This document shows positions 10,370 to 23,200 of a stretch of 64,000 bases of DNA, one piece after another. Origin of the DNA: Bimastos eiseni (Eukaryota > Annelida > Clitellata > Crassiclitellata > Lumbricidae); contig OY365818.1 of the NCBI GenBank assembly GCA_959347315.1, positions 2,496,654 to 2,560,653 on the forward strand. The letters run 5' to 3'. The notes under the pieces are model-generated. The model was given only the letters and a program-made list of their open reading frames with translations. It did not search any database and was not told the origin of the DNA. The translations under genes were made by a program, and so were the position numbers. Within the stretch, counting starts at the first letter, position 1, and every line of letters begins with the position of its first letter.

Positions 10370-12350
10370 GTGGGAGGAAAACCAGATAACCAATTTCAAA
10401 GGTAAACTAAACTAGTTCAATAAAGTTGTATGTGGTCAACTGAGCATCACCGAAGGCGACTCTGAATTCGTAAGCTATTTGTTGACAGATTACAAGTTAA
10501 CTGAATAAAAACGACACCGTTTTAAGACTGCTAACACGTGGCATAAATAGTCAAAATAATGCGTAGACTGTGCTAATGAATATCTCTTATTTCCTACTTT
10601 CATCTCTTCAAATTAAGCACACTTACCCTTTAACGACCAGCTACATATGTTCTCCCACACATTTTAGTACACGCTGGTCGTTAAAGGGTTAAATAGGGTT
10701 GCCTTATGCCATAGAATAATATTCGTGAAATTCCGTGTAACCGCCACTGCCGTAACGGTGCTATTGCCAGTCCCAAGCCAGGAGTAAGGACGAGGGCGAT
10801 GCTGATCAACTTTTAATGACAGTGTAGATAAACAGTATTATAGCGATCCCTGTAATCTAAAGGATACCAACTTGTGCTGGGTTCCTAAGGAGAGATTAGG
10901 TGTTATAAGGTAGAAATGGTTCGGTACGACAAAGAATGATAATCATGATAAGTTCATGCAAGAAAGGTAAGATGAAGATAGATACCGTTAGGGAAAGCAA
11001 GGTAAGGTACGAGGGAGGAGGGGAAATTAGTTGACTGCAGCAACGTAAGATCTTTGGCATTTTAGAAAGGTATTATATAGACCTATAAATGGAGTTCGCT
11101 TATGTCGTCTTTATGTATTTCATTATCTTCCGCAATGACAAACTCACCGACCGCAAGAAAATTGGCAGAATGCCGTAATCGTAATCGTATTCATAAAATT
11201 TTTACAGATACAAACATAAGCTCAAACGCGGGGCAGAAGTATTCACGGGCGCTCAGTCAAAGCAGAATTTGTAGACAGGCAGGATCAAATGTGGGGCCAG
11301 ATTCGAAATCTGTGAGACAAGCAGGTTAGAAATTATAGAGCGAGAGAGATTAGGGGAAGAAGGGTAATCATGGTAGACATTGCGAATGAGAAGTCGTTTC
11401 TGCTATGGCTTTCTCGCATGTAACTATAAGGCAGCGGCGAGTCCATTCCCGTGGACCCCTACCTAAGGACCCTCGCTGCCTAAGTTTTGTAGGCCACCTT
11501 GCCTATTGAGGCTATTGTGCTGAGTAAGTAAAAGGATTGAAAGCTCATCGTGGGCTCTACAATAAGAGGAAACTCACCGATCGATCGCCAGGTGGCCAGT
11601 CTTACTGAATTCAAATTCGAGATTTGTTTGATAAATGGATTTTGCTTTCTTGGATATTCGATGATGACGTTAGCAACCGAATTATCGATCGACCTGTGGG
11701 TTAATTCGGATAAAGTGGGCTGGATTCGATTTGTTAATTATCTAAGCATCCAAGAAGCGAATTCAGTATCTTGGCCCATAATGGAGAAGAAATTTATTCG
11801 GACACCATTTTAAACACCTTTTTCTGCTGTATTCAAAATGATGATATTCGTTTATTGCTATGTAATAATTCAGCATGTAATAAAAATGTGATACCAAATC
11901 GTGACTTATAACAAGGAAATATTAAGCTTTCCTTCAAGTAGTGTATTAAAATGTTGTTCAATCAGTCTTCGACGGACATTTCATATTTTGGTACAGAACC
12001 CTAGGTATGTAGTTTTGTTGTCGTTTATGGCCTGGTCTGATTTGTCAAAAAGGAAAGCCGATGAGCATTTCTGGATATCGGAATATTTCCGCACTTTATC
12101 AATGCCCTCGTAGCAGAGGCTGGGAGGTCCAACACCTATCCCCCAGTCAAATTGGACACGGCTCTCTGGGCAGTTCATAACCGTTGGCCCGGAGTCTCAG
12201 ACCATATTGTGCGTTATGTGGGTGGTTTCAAAAGAGGACTCAATACATGGTTATGGTCATTGGTTCCTTTCCATGTTCCGTAGGAGACGGTTCTTGGCAG
12301 ATCCAACGCATTAGGGCCTACTCCATTGTGGGGCCATAACTTCACGGAGA
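10370..12350 (+). repeat. Mosaic long repeat, copy 3 (uninterrupted)
   Basis: The longest contiguous copy. It matches 6070-6912 plus 8484-9010, and has an extra internal part (about 11305-11785) that includes the block shared with 1833-2010. It contains a GCCAGTCCC monomer at 10741-10833 and the ATTTTAAACACC motif at 11802-11822. Short frames across it are not conserved between copies, which argues against coding. Confidence 0.7.
10616..10695. mobile_element. 80-bp fold-back insertion
   Basis: Perfect 17-bp inverted arms at 10625-10641 and 10673-10689 (ACCCTTTAACGACCAGC) around a 31-nt loop. The paralogous site near 6306-6320 reads straight through without it (CTTCAAATTAGGGTTG), so this is a filled/empty pair. 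Flanks AAATTA and TAAATA may be a degraded target duplication. Confidence 0.65.
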
Positions 12351-12924
12351 TATCCCTTTTGACGGTTTTGTTCAGCATTTATAAAAAAATTATAAGCAAT
12401 GTTATTTAATATTCATTAGCAGTAACACACTTACTTCACATTCATTAACAGTAATATTACACAGGTAGTGGTCTGATCCCATTCTGCTATTAGTAACAAA
12501 TTGTTAACTATTTAAGGCCAATTCTTTTGTCACTATGGACAGGTCTAAGACTGAACGATTTTTAGAATTTATAGGAGGTATACGTGTGGGCTGTCCAGTA
12601 TTTAATACTGTTAACTTTTTATCATTTAAATATTAAATATTTAGGTCGTGTATTAAACTGTGGAATAGTTATTTAACTGACGTTTTTAAGTAAGTAGCGC
12701 AAAATGTCGGTTATAACCACCAAAATTCACGAGAAGCAAAACTTATTTCAAATAGGTTGAAAATAACATAGTTTTATAAAAGGCCAAATGTTTGAGCTAA
12801 ATTGAACGTCAGCAAAAGGCGATTTAGGATTCATAGGGCTTTGATCGATAAAATAAGGCAAGTCAACTGAAGCTGTGATCTCGTGTCTCAAACTATATTC
12901 AAGTGTATAATCCGCTGTAAGAAA

Positions 12925-13285
12925 AAATTCAGCGCTTCACGATAAGCACCTATAAGCACGTCGATTTTCCACTGGCTCCCCTTCAGGCAGCGAATCGAGT
13001 GGATAAGAAATAACTGCCTTAGTCTGGTAATGCCTACTAGGCTTCGCTTTTGCGTGTACCTTAAAGAGCTATTTATTAGCCCCAACCTTAATGCTTGAGG
13101 TTCGCCTTCCTTCCGCTCGGATGAACAAGGTCTCATCTATGTTCCTCGTGCTCGCACCTCCACCATGCAGAGCCGTGCCTTCTCAGTGGTAGGCTCCTCG
13201 ATTTGGAATGGCTTCCCGATGACGCTCCACTCCCTTCTTAGAATCCTCTCTCATCTTAAGACGATTTTACTTGGCCAAAGACAAG
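12925..13285 (+). mobile_element. LINE reverse-transcriptase C-terminal remnant
   Basis: The plus strand reads in broken frames: STGSPSGSESSG, LLGFAFAYLKELFISP, then VPRARTSTMQSRAFSVV, GSSIWNGFPMTLHSL and HLKTILL. The order AYLxEL, VPRxRT, RAFSVxGxxxWNxxP, LKTxL is the CR1/L2-type LINE C-terminus. In-frame stops are present, so it is dead. Confidence 0.75.
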
Positions 13286-13712
13286 AGCAAGGATGAAGGC
13301 GACGCTAATAATCTTTTATGGGACCCTGCGAAAGAGAGCATGCTACCGCGGTTCGCTTTCAGCAACTCATTTATTTCAAAGACTGTATTCTCGGGTCACT
13401 ATACGGTCCTTGCAAGGGACGTAAAGATTGTGTGACGGCCATTCAAACAGACGAGGGGTTGTGAAGGATCTCACCCGATCAAACTCTCATTAAAAAAATT
13501 AGAAAGGTCAAGGCCATATATGATCGCTGTAAAAGACCGCGAACATCAAAACTTTGGTTAAACATCTGACTTGCAAAGCGAATATTAAAACACCTTTAAA
13601 ACGTGTTGATACCACCATATATATAAGGAGAAAATTGGACAATAATGATCTGGTTGATGGTGTCAACAATTACGGCGTAGCAGTAAATAAGAAAATTAAC
13701 TAACAATTAAAA

Positions 13713-13808
13713 TCCCTCCACTGGTAGCACTACAGTGCCAGTCCTAAGCCTGGATAAAAGAGAAAGGCCACGCTAAAGAGCTTTGTTATCACGCAGCGTC
13801 GCTAAATT
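13713..13808 (+). repeat. GCCAGTCCC repeat monomer
   Basis: Contains CAGTGCCAGTCCTAAGCCTG, GATAAAAGAG, GCCACGCTAAAGAGC and CGTCGCTAAATTG in the family order. An ATTAAAACACCTTTA motif lies 100 bp upstream at 13585-13625. Confidence 0.75.
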
Positions 13809-13939
13809 GTAACCAACCATTAATTATTAAACTTCAGCAGCCGTAGTCTAACAAGAAGAGTTTTACTGCATTGCCCAGTCCCACCACCCTTCATCCATGG
13901 CATTATTTAAAGCCGTTGAAATTTGGTTACCTTAGACAC

Positions 13940-14090
13940 CCTTAAATTACGGAGGATACGGAATGGAGGCAGAAGTTGGTGAAGAACATGCCATGGGTTG
14001 TGTAGTATAAAGAATAGGAGTTTCGCATCTGCTCTATGCTAACAAGTTCAGAAACTGCTGGGAAGGATTGTTCTAAGCAACCTAGACATT
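13940..14090. repeat. Dispersed repeat, pair of 35370-35500
   Basis: Shares GAAGTTGGTGAAGAACATGC and GGGAAGGATTGTTCTAAG, in order and at similar spacing, with 35395-35500 inside the PDE9A intron. No coding signal; family unknown. Confidence 0.55.
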
Positions 14091-14479
14091 TTGGTTCTTC
14101 GATAATATATTCAAATATGTTGCCACTTGTTAGTTGTGATTGACCCTGCCATGCCTCTGTAGCTGAGGCTTTTAGGCGCAGGGGTACTACTAAAAATCGG
14201 TTGCAATAGTCATACCCAATGTACTGTAATCAAGCATCTATATTATAGCGCCGCTCAAATCAGCAGCTAATGTAGCGGGCGTCTGTGCGCGCTTGGGCGC
14301 AAAGATATATATTGTCAACCACTCCCAAAGAACCATGATTTTGTTCCGAATAGAACTTGCCTCTGCTAAAATAGACCAGAAAGCAAAACGGAACTTTGTG
14401 GAGCACGGTGGCCGATTTGCAAGAGCGCTCGTGAATAAGCTGGTGCCCTGCGTTTGGCTTTCGAGAGACGCCTTTATAG

Positions 14480-14700
14480 GCTATTATATGGTTTGGAGGA
14501 AACGACTGAGATTGACCCGCAAGGCGAAGGACATGGGTTCGATCCTACTGTGTAGGGACCTTGAGCAGGTCCTTCGTTCACAATTGCTCAACGTCTTTGG
14601 TATTCTGTCTTTATGGACATGTGTGCACTTGGAAGAAGGACGACAATTACACCAGATACAGTAGTCCACTGTATTATATTGCACTGCATAAAGTGAGCTA
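14480..14700 (+). mobile_element. tRNA-derived SINE (diverged)
   Basis: A box-B-like GGGTTCGATCC near 14537 is followed by a body with GAGCAGGTCCTTCGTTCAC and TGTGTGCACTT. The same order occurs at 42650-42890, 21210-21420 and 55400-55560. The box A end is degraded. Confidence 0.55.
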
Positions 14701-15087
14701 TGGTGAAATAATTGAGTACTCGAAATAATTTTATGCACGGTAATTTAAAGTAACGCGAAAAGAATAACACACCACTTTTAAGTACACGACAACGTAGTAA
14801 ATATATGATTTTATTGCATTGATGCAATATGCATCTCAAGCTGTGGCGCGTCATATTTTGAGTCGTGATACGGACAGAAAATAATAACGGGTTCAAAGTG
14901 GTTCAGATGACAAGAGGCGGCAACATTACGCGAAAGATGTGGGGGGTACTTTTTAACTAGGTCAACATTTATTCGCGCGTGAGCGATAAATGTTTTACCT
15001 CTATTTACTTGTCCCACTCGCCCTCCCCCACCTGGATTGCCGGCTCTGCCGACGACGTAGAAACTTCAGCCCTACCAAGGCTACCAT

Positions 15088-15492
15088 ACCCGTTGTAGTG
15101 CCAGTCTCAGAATGGAGAAAAGAAGAGAGCGACGCTGAACATCTTTGTTGTGACGCAGTGTCATTACGCACCAATAGGCCAACCAGGCAACCAGACAATA
15201 TTCAGTATGGTATGGGTGAAAATACCGTCGCACACGCTGCGGTTTGACGTATACGTGTTCTGAAGGCTACAACACCTCTGACTTGACTGAGCGTGACGTG
15301 GGTTTCTCAAGATTACGATAACAACTACCACGCCGTCGGCGGTAGTTGACACGGCGAAGCCGAGGCTAAGAAAACGAAGTCTCCTGCACGTCAAACCAAC
15401 CTAAGAATGGGTTGCTGAAGTAGTGACGAAGAAGATCATTAGCGTCTCACTTTTCCTTGATCCAGGCTTGGGACTGGCACTGTCAGACAGCG
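15088..15492. repeat. Fold-back made of two opposed GCCAGTCCC monomers
   Basis: A plus-oriented diverged monomer at 15088-15172 faces a minus-oriented one at 15428-15492. Between them, at 15322-15348, is a palindrome with CAACTACC/GGTAGTTG arms. This gives a snap-back about 400 bp long. Confidence 0.5.
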
Positions 15493-15889
15493 GCGCAGTT
15501 CAGGCTTCTTCGCAAGCCCGCACAATGCAGGGCACTTTAGCCTACATGGCAACGTAATTATTATACAGATAAAATGCAGATTAGCATATAAATAAACAGG
15601 CTTGCACAAAACGCGAACATATCCGTACGCTCAATCGGTCTTAAAAGAGCCCAAACATAGGCTAACTGTGTCGCCTAAATACAAGAAGCAAGCGTAGCCA
15701 CACTTCGATTCGGGTCACTGGTTTGTCACGGGATACTTGAAGGCGAAGTTAGGACCAGTTTCATAATTGGCAAGAACTAAACAGACCCCGGATAGGTAAC
15801 AGCTACCCTAGCTGCTGGCAGTCGTGTTTATGAAATTGAACGTTCACAGGTGGTTTGAACCGCTTCTGGCCGGTTTCTGCCAATCAGAG

Positions 15890-16033
15890 CGCCGCCCTCA
15901 GTCACGTGACGAAGACATTTTAGAGCTCTGTGGAGTTTTTGAGCAGAAGCAAATTTCGAAGCGCTGTGTTCGGTGATTTGGTGAAATACTGCGTCGATAT
16001 TAAGGATTTTCCTGCTGCGGAGTTAACGAAGAG
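15890..16033 (+). promoter_or_regulatory. Candidate NDRG promoter and 5' UTR exon with palindromic E-box
   Basis: GTCACGTGAC at 15901-15910 is a perfect 10-bp palindrome containing the CACGTG E-box. About 120 bp downstream, GAG at 16031-16033 is followed by GTAATT, a good splice donor. The next acceptor is TGTGCAG at 17205-17211, just before the NDRG start codon. I infer a non-coding first exon ending at 16033; no transcript supports it here. Confidence 0.4.
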
Positions 16034-16245
16034 GTAATTAAGCGTAATTAGTTAAATAGTTAATTGCTGTGCACTGATTGGAAGGTTGATTAGTAACTAT
16101 TTACGTTTGGTGTAATCGTAAACTCGACGTTTCTACAGCGAAGTCGCGGGAATCAGCTTATTCGCAGGCGTTTAATCAAAACAAAGTTGATAGGCAGAGG
16201 GTGAAGATCCAGCGGGTTAGGCAAGCTAAGGTGGATGGTGTTTAG

Positions 16246-16385
16246 AACTGTAGACAGGAGGGAGGGAGGGAGGGGAGGAGGCGGAATCAGGATACATTTA
16301 GTGGGCTATGTTAAGAGACTAGTCTTTGTTATAACAGAGTGTCGTTAAACATCCACTGTAAACAAAGGGTTGCACACCCACATAT

Positions 16386-16418
<33 letters not shown>

Positions 16419-16420
16419 GT
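16246..16420. repeat. (GGGA)n patch and (CA)n microsatellite
   Basis: GGAGGGAGGGAG-type run at about 16258-16278 and a (CA)n run at 16387-16417, inside the inferred first NDRG intron. Confidence 0.85.
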
Positions 16421-16835
16421 GACCTGTTTAACTGGTTCTAACATATGCTATGTTGTATTTCTTGTGAGTCTCTTAACACAGAAGTTGCTAGATCACACAT
16501 TAATTAGTGTACCCAATTTGTCGGACATTTTCTATTGCCTTAATATTACCTCGAATTAACTCATCTCACCTTAAATTACACCATATTACTTTACCTTACA
16601 AGAAGAAGCAGAAGAAGAAGAAGAGCAGTTCATGAAGCTAGGCCTGAGGCAGCCACAGGTGTGTAGCGTCGTCAACTTCATTTTCTTAGTCTGTGCATAC
16701 ATGGGAGGTGGTCCAGATGACTAACCCTCTCCCTCACTGTACTCATTTATTTCTGAGGCAGCTTGGGGTTCAGATGGAGAAGAAATCTCCAATAAAATCT
16801 CGTTAGTGATTACCAATCTAGACTGCCATAACTCC

Positions 16836-17135
16836 TCCACTGCTAGCACTCAGGCAGTTCGAGTCCCAACCTGGATAAACGAGGAGGACTGTGCTAATGA
16901 TGTTTGTTATCACACAGTGTTGTTAAGCTACAACAACTAACACTACCACCAGTGCTTGCATTCTTGCAGTGCTAGTCCCAAGCCAAATAAAGGAGGAGGG
17001 CGACACTAATGATCTTTGCAATCATGCAGTGTCGTTTAACTGCAAAGTACACCACGACCACCACTGCTTGCACTCTGGCAGTGCCATTTCCAAGCCAAAT
17101 AGAGAAGGAGGGCGACAGTAATGATTTTTTCTATA
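16836..17135 (+). repeat. Tandem array of three GCCAGTCCC monomers
   Basis: Monomers at about 16836-16925, 16950-17043 and 17058-17135, roughly 110 bp apart. Each keeps CCACTGCT, CAGT-CCAAGCC, AGGAGG and GTGTCGTT-type blocks. The array ends about 75 bp before the acceptor of the first NDRG coding exon. Confidence 0.8.
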
Positions 17136-17220
17136 ACACCACCTAGACTGTCGATTTAGAGGTCGCGAATTGATTACGTTACTTGAGAGTTTTGCGACTT
17201 CTCGTGTGCAGGACCTGAGA

Positions 17221-20200
17221 ATGGATGCGGAGAAGATGGCAAGGGATGTAAAGCTGGAGAACATTCGTCTGCTGGAAAGTCGACAGTCGCTGGTCAGTAA
17301 ATGCAACTCATGTGTTGTTTATCGATAGTTTTAACAAAAATCTAGTAACATGTAACGCTTGAGTATTGCTTCCTTAATGTTTGAAGCACTTACCTTGTGA
17401 ACTGCTAACCCCCTTATAATGCACTTTTAATACACAAGACCATTACCTTGTTTACTGCCAAATGTTATTTGTGCAAGGCCCTTTTGTAATGTACTATATA
17501 TCCTCAATATACAAGACCCTTACCTTGTGAACTGCCAATTGCTGGCTGTGGCAAACTCTTACAATACATCACTACAATGTACAAGACACCTTGTGAAATG
17601 GTCGCAGATATTTGCGCAAGGCCTTAACTTAGCGTTACATATATCCTCTAAGTACAAGGCCTTGATGTGCAATACATCCTCAATTTACAAGACCTTTACG
17701 TTGTGGACTTCCAACTTCTGGTAGTGCAAGACCATTAATTAATTAATGTTGCAATCACGTAAAAAGTTGTGTTTTGTAGCATTAGCATTGTGTCACATAA
17801 GAGACGTTATAAAATTGGTGTCAAAATTAATGTTGCACTGTACAACATTAATGTTTTTTTGCATAACATTTACATCGCATTCGTTACTCAATGTTAAATT
17901 TAATGTTGAACTTAATGTTGAACTTAATGTTGAACTTAATGTTGGGTTGATGTTGCATTGCATTGCCAATGTTACATTACATTTCATTACGTTACACCAG
18001 GAGGAGGATGTGGTGACAGCCATTGGTCCTCTTCATGTCGTCGTCCACGGCGACCGTCGCCAACCGGCCATCTTGACCTACCATGACATCGGCCTGACGA
18101 GCAAGACGTGCTTCCAGACTTTCTTCAACTATCCAGACATGAAGGCAGTCCTGAAGAGCTTCTGTGTATACCACATCAATGCCCTCGGCCAGCATGAGGG
18201 GGCTGCGGCCCTTCCGTTGGGGTATGTCGAGTTTGCTGTGCAGGGAAGAGTTAAAGCTTTGGTGGTGGTGATAGGATGGGCAACGTTCTGACTGCTGGGA
18301 AAGCTGAGGTTATGTGGAATATCCCAACATTCAACAGTTGAATTGGATAGCAAGGGAAGTTATGGGAAGATGGTTTGCAACTATGGCAAGTTGATAAATA
18401 GGTAATTTTAAGCTGTGCCAAGGTAATTTACAGCTATTACATGGCAAGTTACCATTGTGGAAGGACAATTTATAGGTGTTGCAAGGTAATTTACGGTTAT
18501 GGCAAGTATTTGTCGCTATGGCATGGTAATTTACCACTGTAACGTGATAAGTTACAGTTGTGGCATAGAAATTTACAGCTCTAGGTAATTTACAGCTGTG
18601 GCAAAGTGATGTTGTAGGTACCGGGACATGGATTTGCGAATAAGTTATTTATGTAATTGTTAATTGACAGAAGAAAATTAATTTTGCTTAGGATGATGAT
18701 TGTAAAATTTTTTAAATACAATTTCTATGGAGCTTTTGAAATGTTCAGAGTTTGAAACGGTATTTTAAAAAATTTCAGGTTGGGAAAGATGGCAACCCCT
18801 TTGGCAAAAGAGTAAGTGGTACTATTGCAGAGGTATAGCTTTTGAACAGTATATTTTTGTGGAAGCTGTATGTTTGGGAAAGGGTATCTGTAGGGAAGGG
18901 GGTTTCTTTGTGGTAGGTGTCTCTTTGGGGAAGGTTTATCTTGGGGAGGTGTATCTTGGGGAGGTGTATCTTTGGGGAGGTGTATCTTTGGGGAAGTTGT
19001 GTCTTGGGGAGGTTTATCTTGGGATGGTGTATCTTTGGGGATCGTGTATCCTGGGATGGTGTATCTTTGGGGAAGATGTATCTCTGAGGATGGTGTATCT
19101 TTTGTAAGGTATAGCATTTAAATAAGTGTATTTTGGGAGGTGTGCATCTATGGTGAAAGTGCTTCTTTAGAAAAGTTGTTTTAGAAGAAACATGCACATA
19201 TCAGTGAAGGGTGAGGCAATGTTTTTTTTAACTAAATTTTTTAAGATTTTCTGCATTGATTCTTGTTAAAGTTTTAATAAGCACCAATTTGAAATATTTT
19301 CTCTATCAGTAAAAAAATCTTGAATTATTTAGTTATTTGCATTTTAATTTTATATCTGTTGCAGTTACATCTACCCAACGATGGACCAGTTGGCTATGGC
19401 GCTCCTCCAGGTTATCGAGCATTACGGGTAAAGTTCTTTGCACTGCATTCACCTCTGACCTCGTCATTCGATCTGGGTCAGGTCACGAATTTCTACGTCG
19501 TGTTCAAAACGTTTTGAGACGAGTTTGTGTTCATATAGGACTGAAAGGAAGTCACTTGATTTAGTTCTTTAGGAGATTGAAAATGATTATACAGCCAAAG
19601 GGGTGAATTGGACCAATTGATTCGAGTGTTCACCTCATAGTGTCGAGTGTTAGGGTTCGAACCTTCTCCCCTGATGCAGTTACATTGTAAGGAACCTTGA
19701 TGGTTGTGCAATAACAATAATAATAATAATAATAATAGTGATGATAGTAAAGACAATAACAATTGGCTTCATATTTATCTTGTCTAAATATTTACTAATT
19801 GCTCACATCATCATAATTATGGTTAATTTTGTGTAAATGATAAATGTCGGTAAATAATGAAAATAGTTATTGCAATAATTGTTATATTGATTATAATAGA
19901 TGTAACAATATAATGATAATGATGATAACATGATATTACTGATAATAATAATAATGATAAAAAAATAGCAATAATATAAGATCAGCAAGAATATTAAGGC
20001 AAGAATAATATAGATGATGACAGTTATTAAGATACAATTTTTTGCACTTGTCACCAAATATCGACTCAGACTGTTCATACTGGTCTTTAAACTTCTTTTC
20101 AATAGTGCGTGGGCTGGGAGCGCTCCTGATAGCTGCCCCGATGAGGCATTGTGTAAATCTTCGTAATGAATGAATGAATGAATTTATCTTCTTGTTGCGT

Positions 20201-23200
20201 ATTTGGTGCATAGGATAAAGTCCTTCATCGGATTTGGAGTCGGCGCAGGAGCGAACGTTCTATCCCGCTTTGCTGTAAGTTTCGATGCTGAACAGTATTT
20301 CATGAACCAATAGCTGTTGAACGTCCTAGATTTAACTTGATGCTATTTTCACATTGTTCTCAAATACATCCTGTTTTTTTACATATTTTGCTTGCATATG
20401 ACCTCCAAATCGTGCACCTTTGATGAGTCTATCTTGAATTGGCCCTTTATAAATCTGTGATTACAATTACAATTCCATAGCAGTGCCAGTCCCAAACCTG
20501 GAGAAAGGAGGAGGGCGACGCTGATGATCTCGTCATCACACGGTGTCGTTAAACTGATGCACTACTACTTACTCCGCCCTGCTTGCACTCTGGCAGTGCC
20601 AGTCCCCAACCTGAAGAAGGAGGGGGCGTCGCTAATGATCTCTATCGTCATGCAGTATCATTCAACGGAAGCTACTACTACAATTCCTTGGTTTTAGTTC
20701 TGTGACCGATGGACTCGGTGGCCTATTGGTGGTCTCCTTGGGATATACATGCATGGGGTGTCATGGACTGAGCTTCCTTTGGTCAACTCACGTATAATGA
20801 GTAACTGTTGGTGAGAAGATGAGAGGGATAGGAGTCAGAGGACTATGTGTTACCATAACCACAGTTTTTTATTGTTTCACCATCGTCATACAAATGTAGG
20901 TAAAAAATTTTCTGTTTTATTTTCTCTGTGTATTATTTGCATCATTTTTCATTTAGCTATAAACTAGAAGCATCAAAGTGAGAATTACATTTTTCCTAAA
21001 TACCATCTGATGTTACGTGGAGTAAGAAATAAAGCAATAATGGAAAACCCTTAAGGGACTGAGATCCCACTAGCAGGGTCATCCAATTATGGAGATAAAA
21101 TTAAATATTGGTGGATATGCCAAGGTTAAGGAAATGAAGACTTTGCTGACATTTGATGTCCATGGGTATCTCAGGGTTTGCCTCAGGGACTGCTCATCTT
21201 CTTCGTGTTAGGAAGTCTTCAGTGCCGTCAATGTATTGTGTTTTGTGGTGTAGGGACGTTGAGCAGGTCCTTCACTCACTATTGTTCACTTTTGAACGTT
21301 GGAAGGAGTTCTGCAGCAGACATATTTGTATTGTACTGTATTCTATTGTATTGTCTTGTATTGTATTTATCTCTGTTGTATTGCCTTGTATTGTATTCTA
21401 TTCTGTTATATTGTCTTGTATCTCTGTTTATTTGCATTGTATGTTGCAGCTTAGCAGACCAGAGAGGGTCGATGGCTTAGTTCTTGTGAATGGAAATGCT
21501 TCCCAAGCCGGATGGATCGAATGGGCCTACCAGAAGGTATGAACATGCTTTCATCGTCTTACGACCAGAATCCAAAGCTACATGATTTATGACTGATTTT
21601 TTTACACTCGCTGTGGCTCCATGACAACCGTTTTGATAGTTGCCATTGTAATGTTGTCCCTGTGGTAACCATTGTTGAGGCTGCAGACATGGTGGCGTTT
21701 CCATGGTAACTGTTGTCAAGGCTGATTGCTTGCCTGTGTGCCCGTGGTAACCGTTTTCAAGGCTGCTTGCATGATGGTGTCCCCATGGTAGTCGTTGTCA
21801 AGGCTTCTAGAATGAAGGTGTCCTCATAATAGCTATTGTCGAGACAGCTAACGTCAGATGTACCCATGGTAATTGTTGTCAAGGCTGCTAGCATGATGGC
21901 TTGTATGTTTCTGTTGCTAGTGGAACGCATGGTACCTGAAAAGCAACATGATGACGGGTGGAGTCGAGGAATACCTTCTCTGGCACTGGTTCGGCAGCGT
22001 AAGTCTATGGCTCTTGGATCCTTGTGTCTTAAACCTGTGATGTCAGTTAACGTTGTGTAATGTAACGCGAATGTCATTTAAAAAAAAACATATTGCATGT
22101 TTTTATATCAGGTACTGTAATTTAATGTTGTTTGACAAAACTCTTTTAATGTCCTATAATTTAATGTTGTATAGCATTACATATTCACTCGAACACAGGG
22201 CGTTTGCTGTTGTGGGTCCATCTGCCTGGAATGATCTTCCTCCATCATTAAGGACTAAACTAATGACTGGCTTCACTCTATTGGCTTCTCGCTCTTCAAG
22301 GCGTTTCTTTTTACCTGTGGTTTTCATGCTGTGTTTGTACATTAAATGTGTTTGTGTTTGTGCATTAGGTGTTTGTACATTAATTGTGTTTGTTTTTGTA
22401 CAATAAGCATGTTTATCGGTTTGTGTGTCTGTTAGAAAACGATGGAGACGAACACTGATCTCGTAAACACTTATGTCCAGAACGTGAAGTCGATCAATCC
22501 GGTCAACCTCGGCCACTTCATTGCCGCCTACATTAAGTAAACAGTTGATGTTTCTCTCTCAGCTGTTGTGGACATCTTGTATCTGTTGTGCATGCAATAC
22601 GATGATTATGTTGTCTCCAAAGAACCAATAATTATCGCAGATGGCCAATAATGACCAACGATCGCCAGAAATAACCAATAATGACCGTTGACTACCATAA
22701 ATAACCATTAATGACCCACGATTGCAAGAAATTACGTTTAATGATTACCAGAACCGTCCAATAATGGCTTATTATGACCAGAAATAGTCACTTAATGACC
22801 CATTACCACAAGAACTGACCTTTAATGACCAATGATGACCAGAACTGACATTTAATGACTGTTGAGTACAATAAACCAATAATGACCAATAGGAATGATA
22901 ATTATATGAAGTTGCTTTTGAGAATCGCTGTGAGGCATCCCTTAAGAACATCCTAAGAGGGCGGACGATGAATATTAGAACGATGACGATTATGATGATG
23001 ATGATGTGTTGCAGGAGAACTGATCTTGGTATCTGGAGGGAAATGGATCCAGTGAAAAAGGTGAACACCAAGAATTTTAGGTAAGTACCACAATTCCTCC
23101 TCTTCCTAATATATCGTTTTTTTAGAGATTACATCCTATTGCATCACCAAACAAGCACTTCCTTTTCATATGACACACTTACCAATTTCCTACACACTCA

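Noticed and set aside
18725..19197. Pro/His-rich frames of 130-140 codons on minus
   Set aside because: Produced by a G-rich minisatellite inside an NDRG intron.
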